The position numbers were made by a program, and so were the translations under genes. The notes under the pieces were generated by a model. The model saw nothing but the letters and a program-made list of their open reading frames with translations. It ran no database searches and was not told where the DNA came from. From assembly GCA_022822905.1 (NCBI GenBank), contig JAJDYE010000029.1, positions 141,528 through 205,527 on the forward strand: a stretch of DNA of 64,000 nucleotides, given 5' to 3'. Of the stretch, positions 8,168 through 16,519 are shown piece by piece (position 1 is the first letter of the stretch; every line of letters starts with the position of its first letter). The stretch is from Acidimicrobiia bacterium (lineage in GTDB: Bacteria > Actinomycetota > Acidimicrobiia > Acidimicrobiales > Bin134).

Positions 8168-9952
8168 ATGGTCACGGTCCAGATCGACAACACCGCGGTA
8201 ATCGACCCGGCCCAGCAGGCCGACATCGACAAGTTCGAGCGGATGCTGGCTCGCTACAAGGCCGGGGAGATCCCTGAAGACGTCATGCGGGTGTTCCGCC
8301 TGAACAACGGCATCTACGGCCAGCGCCAGGGCGGCACCAACCAGATGGTGCGGGTCAAGATCCCCGCCGGCATCATCTATCCCGAGCATTTCGAGGCCTT
8401 GGCCCACATCGCCCGGACCTATTCCCGGGGCTGGGGCCACATCACCACTCGCCAGAACATCCAATTCCACTATGTGGACATCGAAGACGTCCCCGACGTC
8501 ATGCGGGTTCTAGCCTCGGTGGGGCTCACTACCCGGGAGGCCTGCGGCGACACCGTCCGCAACGTGCAGGGCTGCCACCTGGCCGGCGCCTGCCCCCACG
8601 AAGTGCTGGACATCACTGCCTGGGCCCGGGCCACCGCACTGCACTTCCTGCGCCACCCCTATGCCCAGCGCCTGCCCCGCAAGTTCAAGATCAACTTCTC
8701 GGGGTGCGCCACCGACTGCGGCCAGGCGATGTTCAACGACGTAGGCGTAATAGCCGCTACCCGCGAGGTGGACGGCGGCGTGGAGGCCGGGTTCCGGGTG
8801 TACGTGGCCGGCGGCTTGGGGGCCAACCCCCATCCGGCTCTGGCCCTGGAGGAGTTCACCTCCCGCGAGGATCTGCTCCCCACCATCGAGGCCTGCCTGC
8901 GGGTGTTCGACCACGACGGCTACCGGGACAACAAGCTCCGAGCCCGTATGAAGTGGCTGGTAGAGAAGCTGGGCTTCGAAGAGCTCCAGCGCCGCATCTT
9001 CCGGGAGCGCAAGTTCCTGCTGGCCTCCTCCAGCTGGCCCGGCGGGATCCCCGATTTGGTGAGGGTCCACGGCGACGCCCCCGCCGGCCGCCATGCCGAG
9101 GTGGAGGCCACCCCGGTGGGCCAAGGGGTTCCGGTGTCCATCGGCGGCCGGGCACCCTACGAGAAGTGGGAGCAGGCCAATGTGGTGCGGGGCGCGGCCA
9201 AGGGCACGGTGTCGGCTTATGCCTGGGCTCGGCTGGGCGACATCACCGCCGACCAATTCGACTCCCTGGCCGACATCCAGCGGGAGCTGGGTGCAGAGTG
9301 CCGGGTGACCAATCGCCAGAACATCGTTTTCCGCGACTTGAGCGAGCACCAGCTGCCCCGGCTCTTCGAGGCGCTGTCGGCCATCGGCATGGCCGAGGCC
9401 GGTGCCGAACTGCTGCGCGACGTGGTGGCCTGCCCCGGCGCCGACACCTGCAACCTGGCCGTCACCCAATCGCGGGGGTTGGCCGACGCCATCGGCAATC
9501 GCCTAGACGAAGAGGGCTTGGCCGAGGTGGGCGGTTTGAGGATCAACATCTCCGGCTGCACCAACTCGTGCGGCCAGCACCACGCTTCCGACATCGGGTT
9601 CTTCGGGGCTGAACGCCGGGCTCACGGCCGCTCTGCGCCGGGCTACCAGATGCTGCTCGGTGGCTATGTGGGCGACTCGCAGATCCACTTCGGCACCAAG
9701 GCCCTGCGTCTTCCCGCCCGCAATGCTCCCGAAGCGGTGGTGCGGGTGGTGCGCCAATTCACCGCCGAGAGGGAGGCCGGCGAAGAGTTCCGCCACTGGT
9801 TGGAGCGCAAGGGCGGGTCTCGAGAGGTGGGCAAGACGCTCGCCGACCTGGACGAGTTCCCCGCCCCTGAGGTCGGCCCCGACTACTTCGTCGATTACGA
9901 CGAGACCGGCCCCTATGAAGCCGTGATCGGCGACTCTGAATGCGCAACCTGA
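8168..9952 (+). CDS. Siroheme-[4Fe-4S] sulfite/nitrite reductase (assimilatory)
   Basis: Six-electron reduction of sulfite to sulfide (or nitrite to ammonia) using siroheme coupled to a [4Fe-4S] cluster. The neighbouring APS reductase gene favours sulfite. The 594-residue protein has two pseudo-symmetric halves, each with a ferredoxin-like half-domain and a siroheme domain. The C-terminal half has the cofactor quartet C422-x5-C428 (CPGADTC) and C464-x3-C468 (SGCTNSCGQ). Unusually, the N-terminal half also keeps a complete quartet, C136-x5-C142 (GCHLAGAC) and C180-x3-C184 (SGCATDCGQ), which plant and mycobacterial enzymes have lost. A GAAGAAGAGAG purine run precedes the ATG. The gene ends inside a 28-bp repeat shared with the cysH start. 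Confidence 0.92.
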   Translation: MVTVQIDNTAVIDPAQQADIDKFERMLARYKAGEIPEDVMRVFRLNNGIYGQRQGGTNQMVRVKIPAGIIYPEHFEALAHIARTYSRGWGHITTRQNIQFHYVDIEDVPDVMRVLASVGLTTREACGDTVRNVQGCHLAGACPHEVLDITAWARATALHFLRHPYAQRLPRKFKINFSGCATDCGQAMFNDVGVIAATREVDGGVEAGFRVYVAGGLGANPHPALALEEFTSREDLLPTIEACLRVFDHDGYRDNKLRARMKWLVEKLGFEELQRRIFRERKFLLASSSWPGGIPDLVRVHGDAPAGRHAEVEATPVGQGVPVSIGGRAPYEKWEQANVVRGAAKGTVSAYAWARLGDITADQFDSLADIQRELGAECRVTNRQNIVFRDLSEHQLPRLFEALSAIGMAEAGAELLRDVVACPGADTCNLAVTQSRGLADAIGNRLDEEGLAEVGGLRINISGCTNSCGQHHASDIGFFGAERRAHGRSAPGYQMLLGGYVGDSQIHFGTKALRLPARNAPEAVVRVVRQFTAEREAGEEFRHWLERKGGSREVGKTLADLDEFPAPEVGPDYFVDYDETGPYEAVIGDSECAT

Positions 9953-10002
9953 GACGCTCTGCAACTTTCATTCCGATCGGCGACTCTGAATGCGCAACCT
10001 GA
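9925..10002 (+). repeat. 28-bp perfect direct repeat across the sir/cysH junction (period 50 bp)
   Basis: The 28 bases 9925-9952 recur exactly at 9975-10002. Each copy contains the last nine codons and stop of the reductase reading frame and the cysH start ATGCGCAACCTGA. The first copy supplies the real reductase stop, the second the real cysH start. The first-copy ATG (9940) opens a 20-codon ORF ending at 10002, beyond the cysH start at 9990. Confidence 0.95.
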
Positions 10003-10664
10003 CCGTACCGTCGTTCACCGACAAAGAGTTGGCTGCTCTCAACGAAGATTTCGAGCACCTGCCTGCGGAAAAGGTCATCCAGTGGGGCGTGGACAACTTC
10101 TCGCCCCACCTGGCGCTGGCCGCATCGATGACCGACGCGGTGATGATCGACTTGGCCGTGAAAGTGGACCCCGCCATCGAGGTGGTGTTCATCGACACCG
10201 GCTTCCACTTCCCCGAGACGCTGGAGACGGTGGAGCGGGTGCGCCGCCACTACGGCTTGAACCTGCGGCTGATGACTGTGGCCCGCCATGACCCCGATCT
10301 CTGGAACATGGACCCAGAGAACTGCTGCTCGGCGGTCAAGGCCGGACAGCTCGACCGGGCGCTGGCCGGCAAATCAGCGTGGATGAGCGGCCTTCGCCGG
10401 GTGGAGGCCGTCACCCGGGCATCGGCCCCCATCGTGGTGCGCGACTTGCGGGGTCTGGTGAAGCTGAACCCCATCGCCACCTGGACCGACGAGCAGGTGA
10501 ACGACTACATGGCCGAGCACCGGGTGCCGTTCAATCCTCTGTTGGAGCGGGGCTATCCCTCAATCGGCTGCATGCCCTGCACCAAACCAGTGGCCCCCGG
10601 CAACGACCCCCGCTCCGGCCGCTGGGCTGGCACCGACAAAACCGAGTGCGGCCTGCACGATTAG
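9990..10664 (+). CDS. cysH: Adenylylsulfate (APS) reductase, CysH family
   Basis: Reduces adenylylsulfate to sulfite and AMP with thioredoxin in assimilatory sulfur metabolism; cytoplasmic. The 224 residues contain both cysteine pairs that bind the [4Fe-4S] cluster in APS-type enzymes, C112-C113 (ENCCSAVK) and C194-x2-C197 (GCMPCTKP), plus the catalytic cysteine of KTECGLH at C220. PAPS-specific enzymes of the E. coli type lack the two pairs. The P-loop-like LALAASMTDA and the FIDTGFHFPETLE block are also present. It follows the sulfite reductase directly, so the two form a unit from APS to sulfide. ATG 9990 lies in the second copy of the junction repeat; no strong ribosome site is seen. Confidence 0.95.
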   Translation: MRNLTVPSFTDKELAALNEDFEHLPAEKVIQWGVDNFSPHLALAASMTDAVMIDLAVKVDPAIEVVFIDTGFHFPETLETVERVRRHYGLNLRLMTVARHDPDLWNMDPENCCSAVKAGQLDRALAGKSAWMSGLRRVEAVTRASAPIVVRDLRGLVKLNPIATWTDEQVNDYMAEHRVPFNPLLERGYPSIGCMPCTKPVAPGNDPRSGRWAGTDKTECGLHD

Positions 10665-10711
10665 GCGCTTTCGGCCTCTCGATTGAAGTCATCTTCATCC
10701 CGGCCACCGCG

Positions 10712-10717
10712 TAGGGT
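10712..10717 (+). promoter_or_regulatory. -10 box of leaderless SDR transcript
   Basis: TAGGGT is followed by 7 nt (GTCCGCC) and the ATG at 10725, the leaderless layout; no ribosome site is present. Confidence 0.55.
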
Positions 10718-10724
10718 GTCCGCC

Positions 10725-11492
10725 ATGTCTGCTTTGGATATGTCGCCGAATACCGGGGTCGTGGTCACTGGAGGGGGGTCCGGAATAGGTCGAGCCTGTG
10801 CTCGCTCCCTTGCCGAGGTTGGACGACCGGTGTCGCTGTGGGACCTCAACGGCGAGGGGGCGGCCGAAGCGGCGGCCTCCATCTCAGCCGACTGCGGGGT
10901 GGCAACCCACTCGGTTGGCTTGGACGTGACCGACAGCGCGGCGGTGGCTGTCGCGGTGACCTCCGCCCGGGAGGCGCTGGGCAGCATCGGAGGCCTGGTC
11001 CATGCTGCTGGCATCGTGACCGCCATGGACATCGACCATCTCACTGAAGAGATCTGGGACTCGGTGCTAGGGGTGAACTTGCGGGCCGAGGTGTTCGTGG
11101 CCAAGGCCCTGTTGGGCGACCTGCGCAGCCATGAGGGGTCGGCCATTGTGGGAATCGGCTCCATCATGTCGGTGGTGGGCAATGCGACCATCCCGTCGTA
11201 TACCTCCTCCAAACACGGCGTGGTCGGGCTCACCAAGTCGCTGGCCAACCACCTCGGCCCCGACGGCATCCGGGTGAACGCCGTGTGCCCCGGCTACATC
11301 GAAACCGCGATGACGGCCCCGATGATGGCCGACCCCCCGAGCAAAGCCGCCTGCGTGGACAAGTCCCCGCTCGGCCGGGTGGGCGCCCCCGAAGACATCG
11401 CCAAGGCGGTTCGCTTCCTGATGTCGGATGAGGCTGGCTTCGTCACCGGCACCACCCTCATCGTCGACGGGGGCGTCACCAGCCACGACTGA
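10725..11492 (+). CDS. Short-chain dehydrogenase/reductase
   Basis: NAD(P)-dependent oxidoreductase of the classical SDR family, 255 residues. It shows the dinucleotide motif [10 protein letters not shown] (about residues 15-24), the acidic residue of WDLNGEG after beta-2, VHAAGIV in place of NNAG, the catalytic serine in GIGSIMS, and Y-x3-K in YTSSKHG, ending with the usual GTTLIVDGG. First gene of a tightly packed plus-strand set (SDR, acyl-CoA ligase, sulfotransferase, VOC protein, P450). A role in oxidising a hydroxyl group of a lipid or steroid-like compound is inferred from the neighbours only. Confidence 0.9.
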   Translation: MSALDMSPNTGVVVTGGGSGIGRACARSLAEVGRPVSLWDLNGEGAAEAAASISADCGVATHSVGLDVTDSAAVAVAVTSAREALGSIGGLVHAAGIVTAMDIDHLTEEIWDSVLGVNLRAEVFVAKALLGDLRSHEGSAIVGIGSIMSVVGNATIPSYTSSKHGVVGLTKSLANHLGPDGIRVNAVCPGYIETAMTAPMMADPPSKAACVDKSPLGRVGAPEDIAKAVRFLMSDEAGFVTGTTLIVDGGVTSHD

Positions 11493-11517
11493 GACTGCGT
11501 CCCCAATGGAAAGGGCA

Positions 11518-13152
11518 ATGCTGTCATCGGCTCTGGGGCCGACTGATATACCGCTGTTGGAGGAGACCATCTCGGCCAACTTGGCCCGCACCGTGGCAGA
11601 GCACGGCGACCATGAAGCGCTGGTGTCGGTTGAGCAGGGGCTGCGCTACACCTACCGAGAGTTCGCCGACGCGGTCGACGAGGTGGCCGCCGGGCTGATG
11701 GCCGTGGGCGTGCAGGTGGGCGACCGGGTGGGGATCTGGAGCCCGAACTCGGCCGAGTGGGTACTGGTGCAATACGCCACCGCCCGCATTGGAGCCATCT
11801 TGGTGACCATAAATCCGGCCTATCGGGTTGCCGAGTTGGAGTATGTGCTCAACCAATCGGGCATCAGTGTGCTGGTGACGGCGGAGTCGTTCTCCCACAG
11901 CGACTACCGGCGCATGATCGAGGAGGTGTGGGACCGGGTACCCGCTCAGCAAGTGGTTTATCTCCAGACCTCTGATTGGGAGGACTTGTTGGATGCTGGA
12001 GCGGTGATATCCGCCGACCAGCTTGAGGAGCGCGCCGCGGGCCTTCGCCCAGACGACGCCATCAACATCCAGTACACCAGCGGGACCACAGGTTTTCCCA
12101 AAGGGGCCACGCTGAGCCATAGCAACATTTTGAACAATGGCTTCTTCGTGGGCGAGGCCTGTGGTTATACCCCCGCCGACCGGGTGTGCATTCCGGTGCC
12201 CTTCTACCACTGCTTCGGCATGGTGCTGGGCAACCTGGCCTGCACCACCCACGGGGCGGCCATGGTGGTGCCCGCGGCCGGGTTCGACGCCTCAGCCGTG
12301 CTGCGGGCCTGCGAGGCGGAGCGCTGCACCAGCCTCTACGGGGTGCCGACCATGTTCATCGCCGAGCTGGGCGAACCCGACCTTGACCGCTACGACCTGT
12401 CGTCGCTGCGCACCGGGATCATGGCCGGCTCACCGTGCCCCGTGGAGGTGATGAAGCAGGTGGTAGACCGCATGAACATGGCTGAGGTGACCATCGCCTA
12501 CGGCATGACCGAGACGTCGCCGGTTTCCACCCAAACGTCGGTCGACGACTCCCTCGACAAGCGGGTGGCCACCGTGGGCCGGGCGCACCCCCACGTGGAG
12601 GTCCGCATCGTCGACCCCGACACCGGCGAGACCGTTACTCGGGGTGCGGCTGGCGAGTTCATGACCCGGGGCTATTCGGTGATGCTGGGCTACTGGGACG
12701 ACGAGGCCCGCACCACCGAGGCCGTCGACGAAGAAGGCTGGATGCACACCGGCGACCTCGCGGTGATGGACGACGACGGGTATATCAACATCGTGGGGCG
12801 CATCAAGGACATGATCATCCGCGGCGGCGAGAACGTGTACCCCCGGGAGATCGAGGAGTACCTCTACCGCCACCCCGACGTGGTCGAAGTGCAGGTGATC
12901 GGCGTGCCCGACGCCCGATACGGAGAGGAGATCATGGCCTGGGTGCAACTACGGGACGAGGTCTCGTTGGACGCCGACGACATCAAAGAGTTCTGCCGGG
13001 GCCAGATCGCCCACTACAAAGTCCCCCGCTACGTGAAGTTCACCGACGAGTTCCCGATGACCATCACCGGCAAGATCCAGAAGTACCTCATGCGGGAGAG
13101 GTCGGTGGAAGAGCTCGGTTTGGGAGAGGCGGCCAAGGAGCGGCACGCTTGA
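11518..13152 (+). CDS. Long/medium-chain fatty-acyl-CoA ligase (FadD-like)
   Basis: ATP-dependent acid-CoA ligase of the ANL superfamily, activating a carboxylic acid through an acyl-AMP. About 544 residues. Adenylation motifs are in order: [11 protein letters not shown] (about residues 187-197), [30 protein letters not shown], then [17 protein letters not shown], and the catalytic lysine of MTITGKIQK near the end. The N-terminus ([20 protein letters not shown]) is typical of mycobacterial-type FadD proteins. ATG 11518 has GGAAAGGG just upstream; ATG 11506 is the alternative. It begins 25 bp after the SDR stop, and the sulfotransferase start follows the stop by 4 bp, so it is an operon member. 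Confidence 0.93.
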   Translation: MLSSALGPTDIPLLEETISANLARTVAEHGDHEALVSVEQGLRYTYREFADAVDEVAAGLMAVGVQVGDRVGIWSPNSAEWVLVQYATARIGAILVTINPAYRVAELEYVLNQSGISVLVTAESFSHSDYRRMIEEVWDRVPAQQVVYLQTSDWEDLLDAGAVISADQLEERAAGLRPDDAINIQYTSGTTGFPKGATLSHSNILNNGFFVGEACGYTPADRVCIPVPFYHCFGMVLGNLACTTHGAAMVVPAAGFDASAVLRACEAERCTSLYGVPTMFIAELGEPDLDRYDLSSLRTGIMAGSPCPVEVMKQVVDRMNMAEVTIAYGMTETSPVSTQTSVDDSLDKRVATVGRAHPHVEVRIVDPDTGETVTRGAAGEFMTRGYSVMLGYWDDEARTTEAVDEEGWMHTGDLAVMDDDGYINIVGRIKDMIIRGGENVYPREIEEYLYRHPDVVEVQVIGVPDARYGEEIMAWVQLRDEVSLDADDIKEFCRGQIAHYKVPRYVKFTDEFPMTITGKIQKYLMRERSVEELGLGEAAKERHA

Positions 13153-13156
13153 TGGC

Positions 13157-14422
13157 GTGGGCAAGCAAGTAGGCACAGCCATAGAACTAGCCGGCCACCT
13201 AGAGCGCCCGGACTGGGTGCGGCGGATAAACCTGTTTGGAATCGCAGTGGGCGATCCGGCCCGCCTCGTGAGCTTGGATGCCGACGAGATGCTGGCGGTG
13301 GCTGTTGAGTCAGTAGGGCTGTCGGACTTCGGCGACGAGCCGGGCTGGGAGGCCGGGTACCGGGCACTGTGCGGTGCGCTTGATGAGAATGCCCAGCTGA
13401 ATGTGGTGGGGCGGCTCAGCGCCCGGGGGGAGATCATCCGCAACCTGCAAAACCGGCTGCGTCTCGTGCACTACTGGCAGGCCAATCCTGAAGCCCTCGC
13501 GGCTGAAGTTTCCACGCCGGTGTTCGTCTCCGGTCCGCCTCGCACCGGGACCACGATCTTGCTGGAGTTGCTGGCGCTGGATCCCAACTTGCGGGGTGTG
13601 CGGGGACATGAGGCCCACTTCCCGCTGGGCACGCTGCCGGGAACCGGGGCCGACCCGCTGGCATGCAGCGAGCCCGAGCAGGAGTTCTGGGCCGACATCC
13701 AGCCCGAGTTCATGACCATGCACGAGCTGCGCGGCGACCTGCCGGTGGAGTGCATCCACTTCTGCCAACCCGAGTTCCGCAGCTGGCACTGGCCGATGAT
13801 GCACGCCATCGGCGATCTTGCCGAACGGGGGGTGCCCGCCGACTTTGACGCGGTGTACCGGTGGCACAAGAACTTCCTGCAAACCTTGCAGCACGTCGAC
13901 GGCGCTCCGGCTCAGTTCCTGTTGAAGTCGCCCGCCCACATGGGAACGCTCCCGGACCTGTTTGCCGCCTACCCCAATGCTCGGGTGATCCTCACCCACC
14001 GCGACCCGGTCAGATTCGTTGGGTCGGTGGCCAACATCACCACCACCATGCATTGGATGCGAAGCGACGCGGTGACCCCAAGCGAGAACGGGCCGATCAT
14101 GTTGTTCGTCTACCAGATGATGATGGGCATGGTGATGGGCCAGCGGGCTTCGGGGGAGGTCCCCGACGACCAGATCGCCGATCTGCTATTCCGCGACCTG
14201 ATGAGCGACCCGGTTGCCGCGGTGCAGGCCGCCTATGACCGCCTCGGCTTGGAGTTCTCCGACGTGTTGGCCGATGCCATCCCCGCGTACCTAGCTGAGA
14301 AACCCAAGGACAAGTTCGGCAAGCACGTCTACGACCCGGTCGCCCTTGGCCTCGACGAGTCCACCATCCGCGCCGGCTTCGCCGACTACATCACCCACCA
14401 CAACATCCCCTTGGAAGGCTGA
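13157..14422 (+). CDS. Sulfotransferase family protein
   Basis: PAPS-dependent sulfotransferase (Sulfotransfer_3 type), 421 residues from GTG 13157. The 5'-phosphosulfate loop is VFVSGPPRTGTTILLELLA (about residues 117-135) and the 3'-phosphate region includes LLKSPAHMGTLPDL and ARVILTHRDPVRFVGSV (about 275-291), with the expected Arg and Ser. No membrane segment is evident. The start is 4 bp after the fadD stop. Such proteins in actinobacteria sulfate lipids, sterols or small alcohols; the acceptor cannot be read from sequence. The sulfate donor pathway is linked in principle to the nearby sulfur genes. Confidence 0.85.
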   Translation: MGKQVGTAIELAGHLERPDWVRRINLFGIAVGDPARLVSLDADEMLAVAVESVGLSDFGDEPGWEAGYRALCGALDENAQLNVVGRLSARGEIIRNLQNRLRLVHYWQANPEALAAEVSTPVFVSGPPRTGTTILLELLALDPNLRGVRGHEAHFPLGTLPGTGADPLACSEPEQEFWADIQPEFMTMHELRGDLPVECIHFCQPEFRSWHWPMMHAIGDLAERGVPADFDAVYRWHKNFLQTLQHVDGAPAQFLLKSPAHMGTLPDLFAAYPNARVILTHRDPVRFVGSVANITTTMHWMRSDAVTPSENGPIMLFVYQMMMGMVMGQRASGEVPDDQIADLLFRDLMSDPVAAVQAAYDRLGLEFSDVLADAIPAYLAEKPKDKFGKHVYDPVALGLDESTIRAGFADYITHHNIPLEG

Positions 14423-14429
14423 GGCGAGC

Positions 14430-14804
14430 ATGGAATCACTGGTCAGGGCGGTCACCCACGTGCAGGTGGCGATCCCGGCAGGAGGCGAGGATGAGGCTCC
14501 AGTCTTTTATGGCGGCCTGTTGGGGTTGGTTGAAGTCGCCAAGCCGCCCGAGCTGGCCAAGAGGGGCGGGTGCTGGTTCGAGTTGCCCGAAGGGACTTGC
14601 GGGCAGCTGCACTTAGGGGTTGACCCGGACTTTCGGCCGGCCAAGAAGGCCCACGTGGCCTTTGTTGTCTCGGATGTGACGAAGCTCGCCGAGACGGCTC
14701 GACCTCAGGGTTACGAAGTGCTCGAGGTTCAGGACGACGAAACCGAACAGGTCTACATCTATGACCCGTTTGGGAACCGCCTAGAGTTCCGCGCCGATGA
14801 TTGA
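14430..14804 (+). CDS. VOC (glyoxalase/dioxygenase) superfamily protein
   Basis: 124-residue single-module VOC protein. Beta-alpha-beta-beta-beta pattern with HVQVAIPAGGEDEAPVFYGG at the start (about residues 9-28) and the closing strand VYIYDPFGNRLEF. A metal-ligand His (H9), His in LHLGVD and Glu in NRLEF are present, so a metal site is possible. ATG 14430 follows the sulfotransferase stop by 7 bp, and the gene overlaps the P450 start by 8 bp, so translation is coupled. Function (isomerase, lyase or dioxygenase) is not determined. Confidence 0.85.
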   Translation: MESLVRAVTHVQVAIPAGGEDEAPVFYGGLLGLVEVAKPPELAKRGGCWFELPEGTCGQLHLGVDPDFRPAKKAHVAFVVSDVTKLAETARPQGYEVLEVQDDETEQVYIYDPFGNRLEFRADD

Positions 14805-15993
14805 TGCCGCGCCGCTGGACAACCCGGACACGTTTGTCGCTGGGCTGCCGCTGGAGTTGTTGGCCCAGCTTCGAGAGGAAGACCCGGTGCACTGGCTCCC
14901 CCACCGCCGGGGCGGGGGGCGCTATGTGGTGACCAGCCATCGGTATGTGCGGGAGTTCAATCGGGACTGGCAGCAGTTCTCCTCTTCGCAGCTGGCTGTT
15001 TCGGGGGGCGAGGGTGAGCACCGCGGTCAGGGTGCCATAACCTTGTTGGAGTTCGATCCTCCGGACCACACCGCGCTGCGGCTGTTGGTGAACCGGGGGT
15101 TCACACCTCGGGCCATCCGCCGACTGGAAGACTGCGCCCATCGCATCGCCGGGGAGCTGGTTGATGGTTTCTTGGCCAACGGCGGGGGCGACGCCGCCGA
15201 GATGCTGGCCGCGCAGCTGCCTTTGCAGGTGACCGGGGAGATGTTGGGCATCCCCGTGGCTGACCGGGCCGACATCTTGGCCTGGACCAACACCGCCATC
15301 GGAGCGTTCGACCCCGAGATGTGCCCCACGATGGACGATGCCCGGGCGGCCATGGCCAACTTTGCCGCCTACGGCCAGGCCCACATCTCCCGCCGGAAGG
15401 CCGAACCCGGCGACGACGTGTTCAGCAGCCTCGTCCACGCCGAATACGAGGGACGGCGGCTCACTGATGAAGAGCTGGGCGGATGGTGGCAACTGCTGGT
15501 CACCGGCAGCACCGAGACCACCCGCAACCTGTTGAGCAGCGGTTTGATGCTGCTGTTGGACCACCCCGACCAGGCCGCGGCGCTGGCGGCCGACGAGTCG
15601 CTGCTCGACGGGGCCATCGACGAGATGCTGCGGGTGGTGACCCCGGTCATGCACCACCAACGCCGGGTGACGTCTCCGATGGAGCATGAGAGCGGGGCCA
15701 GCTTCGAGCCCGGCCAGATCGTGGATCTGTGGATGACGGCGGCCAACCGCGACCCCGAGGTGTTCGACAACCCTGACGCCTTCGACATCCGCCGCGACGC
15801 CAGCGGCCAATTGTCGCTGGGCTCCGGCGGCCCCCACTACTGCCTGGGCGCCAACCTGGCCCGCACCGAGGCCCGAGCCTACTTCTCCGCGCTGGCCCCC
15901 CACCTTCACCGCCTGGAGCGGTCCGGCCCCGAGGCGCGGCTCCGCACCACCCACTTCAACAGCCTCAAACACCTGCCGGTGGCGGTGAAATAG
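14797..15993 (+). CDS. Cytochrome P450
   Basis: Soluble bacterial class I P450 of 398 residues. The heme-thiolate loop is LGSGGPHYCLGANLART with the axial cysteine at residue 349; the usual Phe seven positions before Cys is Leu. The K-helix E-x-x-R is in DEMLRVV, and the I-helix oxygen-activation segment is VTGSTETTRN (about 235-244), so the usual A-G is T-G. Last gene of the SDR-fadD-sulfotransferase-VOC-P450 set. Redox partners are not encoded nearby. Probably hydroxylates the same substrate processed by its neighbours (inference). Confidence 0.93.
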   Translation: MIDAAPLDNPDTFVAGLPLELLAQLREEDPVHWLPHRRGGGRYVVTSHRYVREFNRDWQQFSSSQLAVSGGEGEHRGQGAITLLEFDPPDHTALRLLVNRGFTPRAIRRLEDCAHRIAGELVDGFLANGGGDAAEMLAAQLPLQVTGEMLGIPVADRADILAWTNTAIGAFDPEMCPTMDDARAAMANFAAYGQAHISRRKAEPGDDVFSSLVHAEYEGRRLTDEELGGWWQLLVTGSTETTRNLLSSGLMLLLDHPDQAAALAADESLLDGAIDEMLRVVTPVMHHQRRVTSPMEHESGASFEPGQIVDLWMTAANRDPEVFDNPDAFDIRRDASGQLSLGSGGPHYCLGANLARTEARAYFSALAPHLHRLERSGPEARLRTTHFNSLKHLPVAVK

Positions 15994-16075
15994 AAGAGCC
16001 GCCCCCTGGATTGCACCTCTTGAGATGGCGGCTGATTTCGCCGGACCATGACATGATCTTCGAAAGGGAGTTGTC

Positions 16076-16507
16076 ATGAGATTGCAGCTTGCGCTGAACG
16101 TGTCCAACCTTGATGAAGCCGTGGAGTTCTACTCCCGCCTCTTCGGCGTAGACCCGGCCCGGCGGCGGCCGGGGTACGCCAACTTCGCCATCGACCAACC
16201 GCCCCTCAAACTGGTGTTGTTCGAGGCCGGCCACGAGTGCAGCGACGACGAAGGATGCTTCAACGGCGTTGGCGGCACAATCAACCACCTCGGGGTAGAA
16301 GTCGAGACCACTGAGGAAGTCCTCGACGCCGAACGCCGTCTTAGCGGGTCGGGCCTAGCCACCACCGGGGTTGACGACACCCAGTGCTGCTTCGCCGAGA
16401 AGACCGAAACCTGGGTCACCGACCCCGACGGCACCGCCTGGGAATGGTACGTCCGCACCGGCGACAGCGAAGTCCTAGAGAACGTGGTGATCGCCACCCG
16501 CAGCTGA
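16076..16507 (+). CDS. cadI: CadI/ArsI-family VOC protein (metal-responsive)
   Basis: 143 residues closely resembling mycobacterial CadI and the ArsI C-As lyases. The N-terminus RLQLALNVSNLDEAVEFYSR, PGYANFAI and PPLKLVLFE are family hallmarks; the vicinal thiol pair C104-C105 (DDTQCCFAEK) corresponds to the arsenic-binding pair of ArsI, and Q4, the His of NHLGVEV and the Glu of TAWEWY are candidate Fe(II) ligands. Between LVLFE and GTINHLG there is an insert with two extra cysteines (GHECSDDEGCFNGVG) not known to me in CadI. GAAAGGGAG precedes the ATG. No ArsR/CmtR regulator gene adjoins it. Organoarsenical cleavage is possible but unproven. Confidence 0.85.
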   Translation: MRLQLALNVSNLDEAVEFYSRLFGVDPARRRPGYANFAIDQPPLKLVLFEAGHECSDDEGCFNGVGGTINHLGVEVETTEEVLDAERRLSGSGLATTGVDDTQCCFAEKTETWVTDPDGTAWEWYVRTGDSEVLENVVIATRS

Positions 16508-16519
16508 AACTGGGCCGTT

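Noticed and set aside
14452..16107. 551-codon minus-strand frame opposite the P450 and VOC genes
   Set aside because: No recognisable motif; third-position GC is explained by the plus-strand P450 gene.
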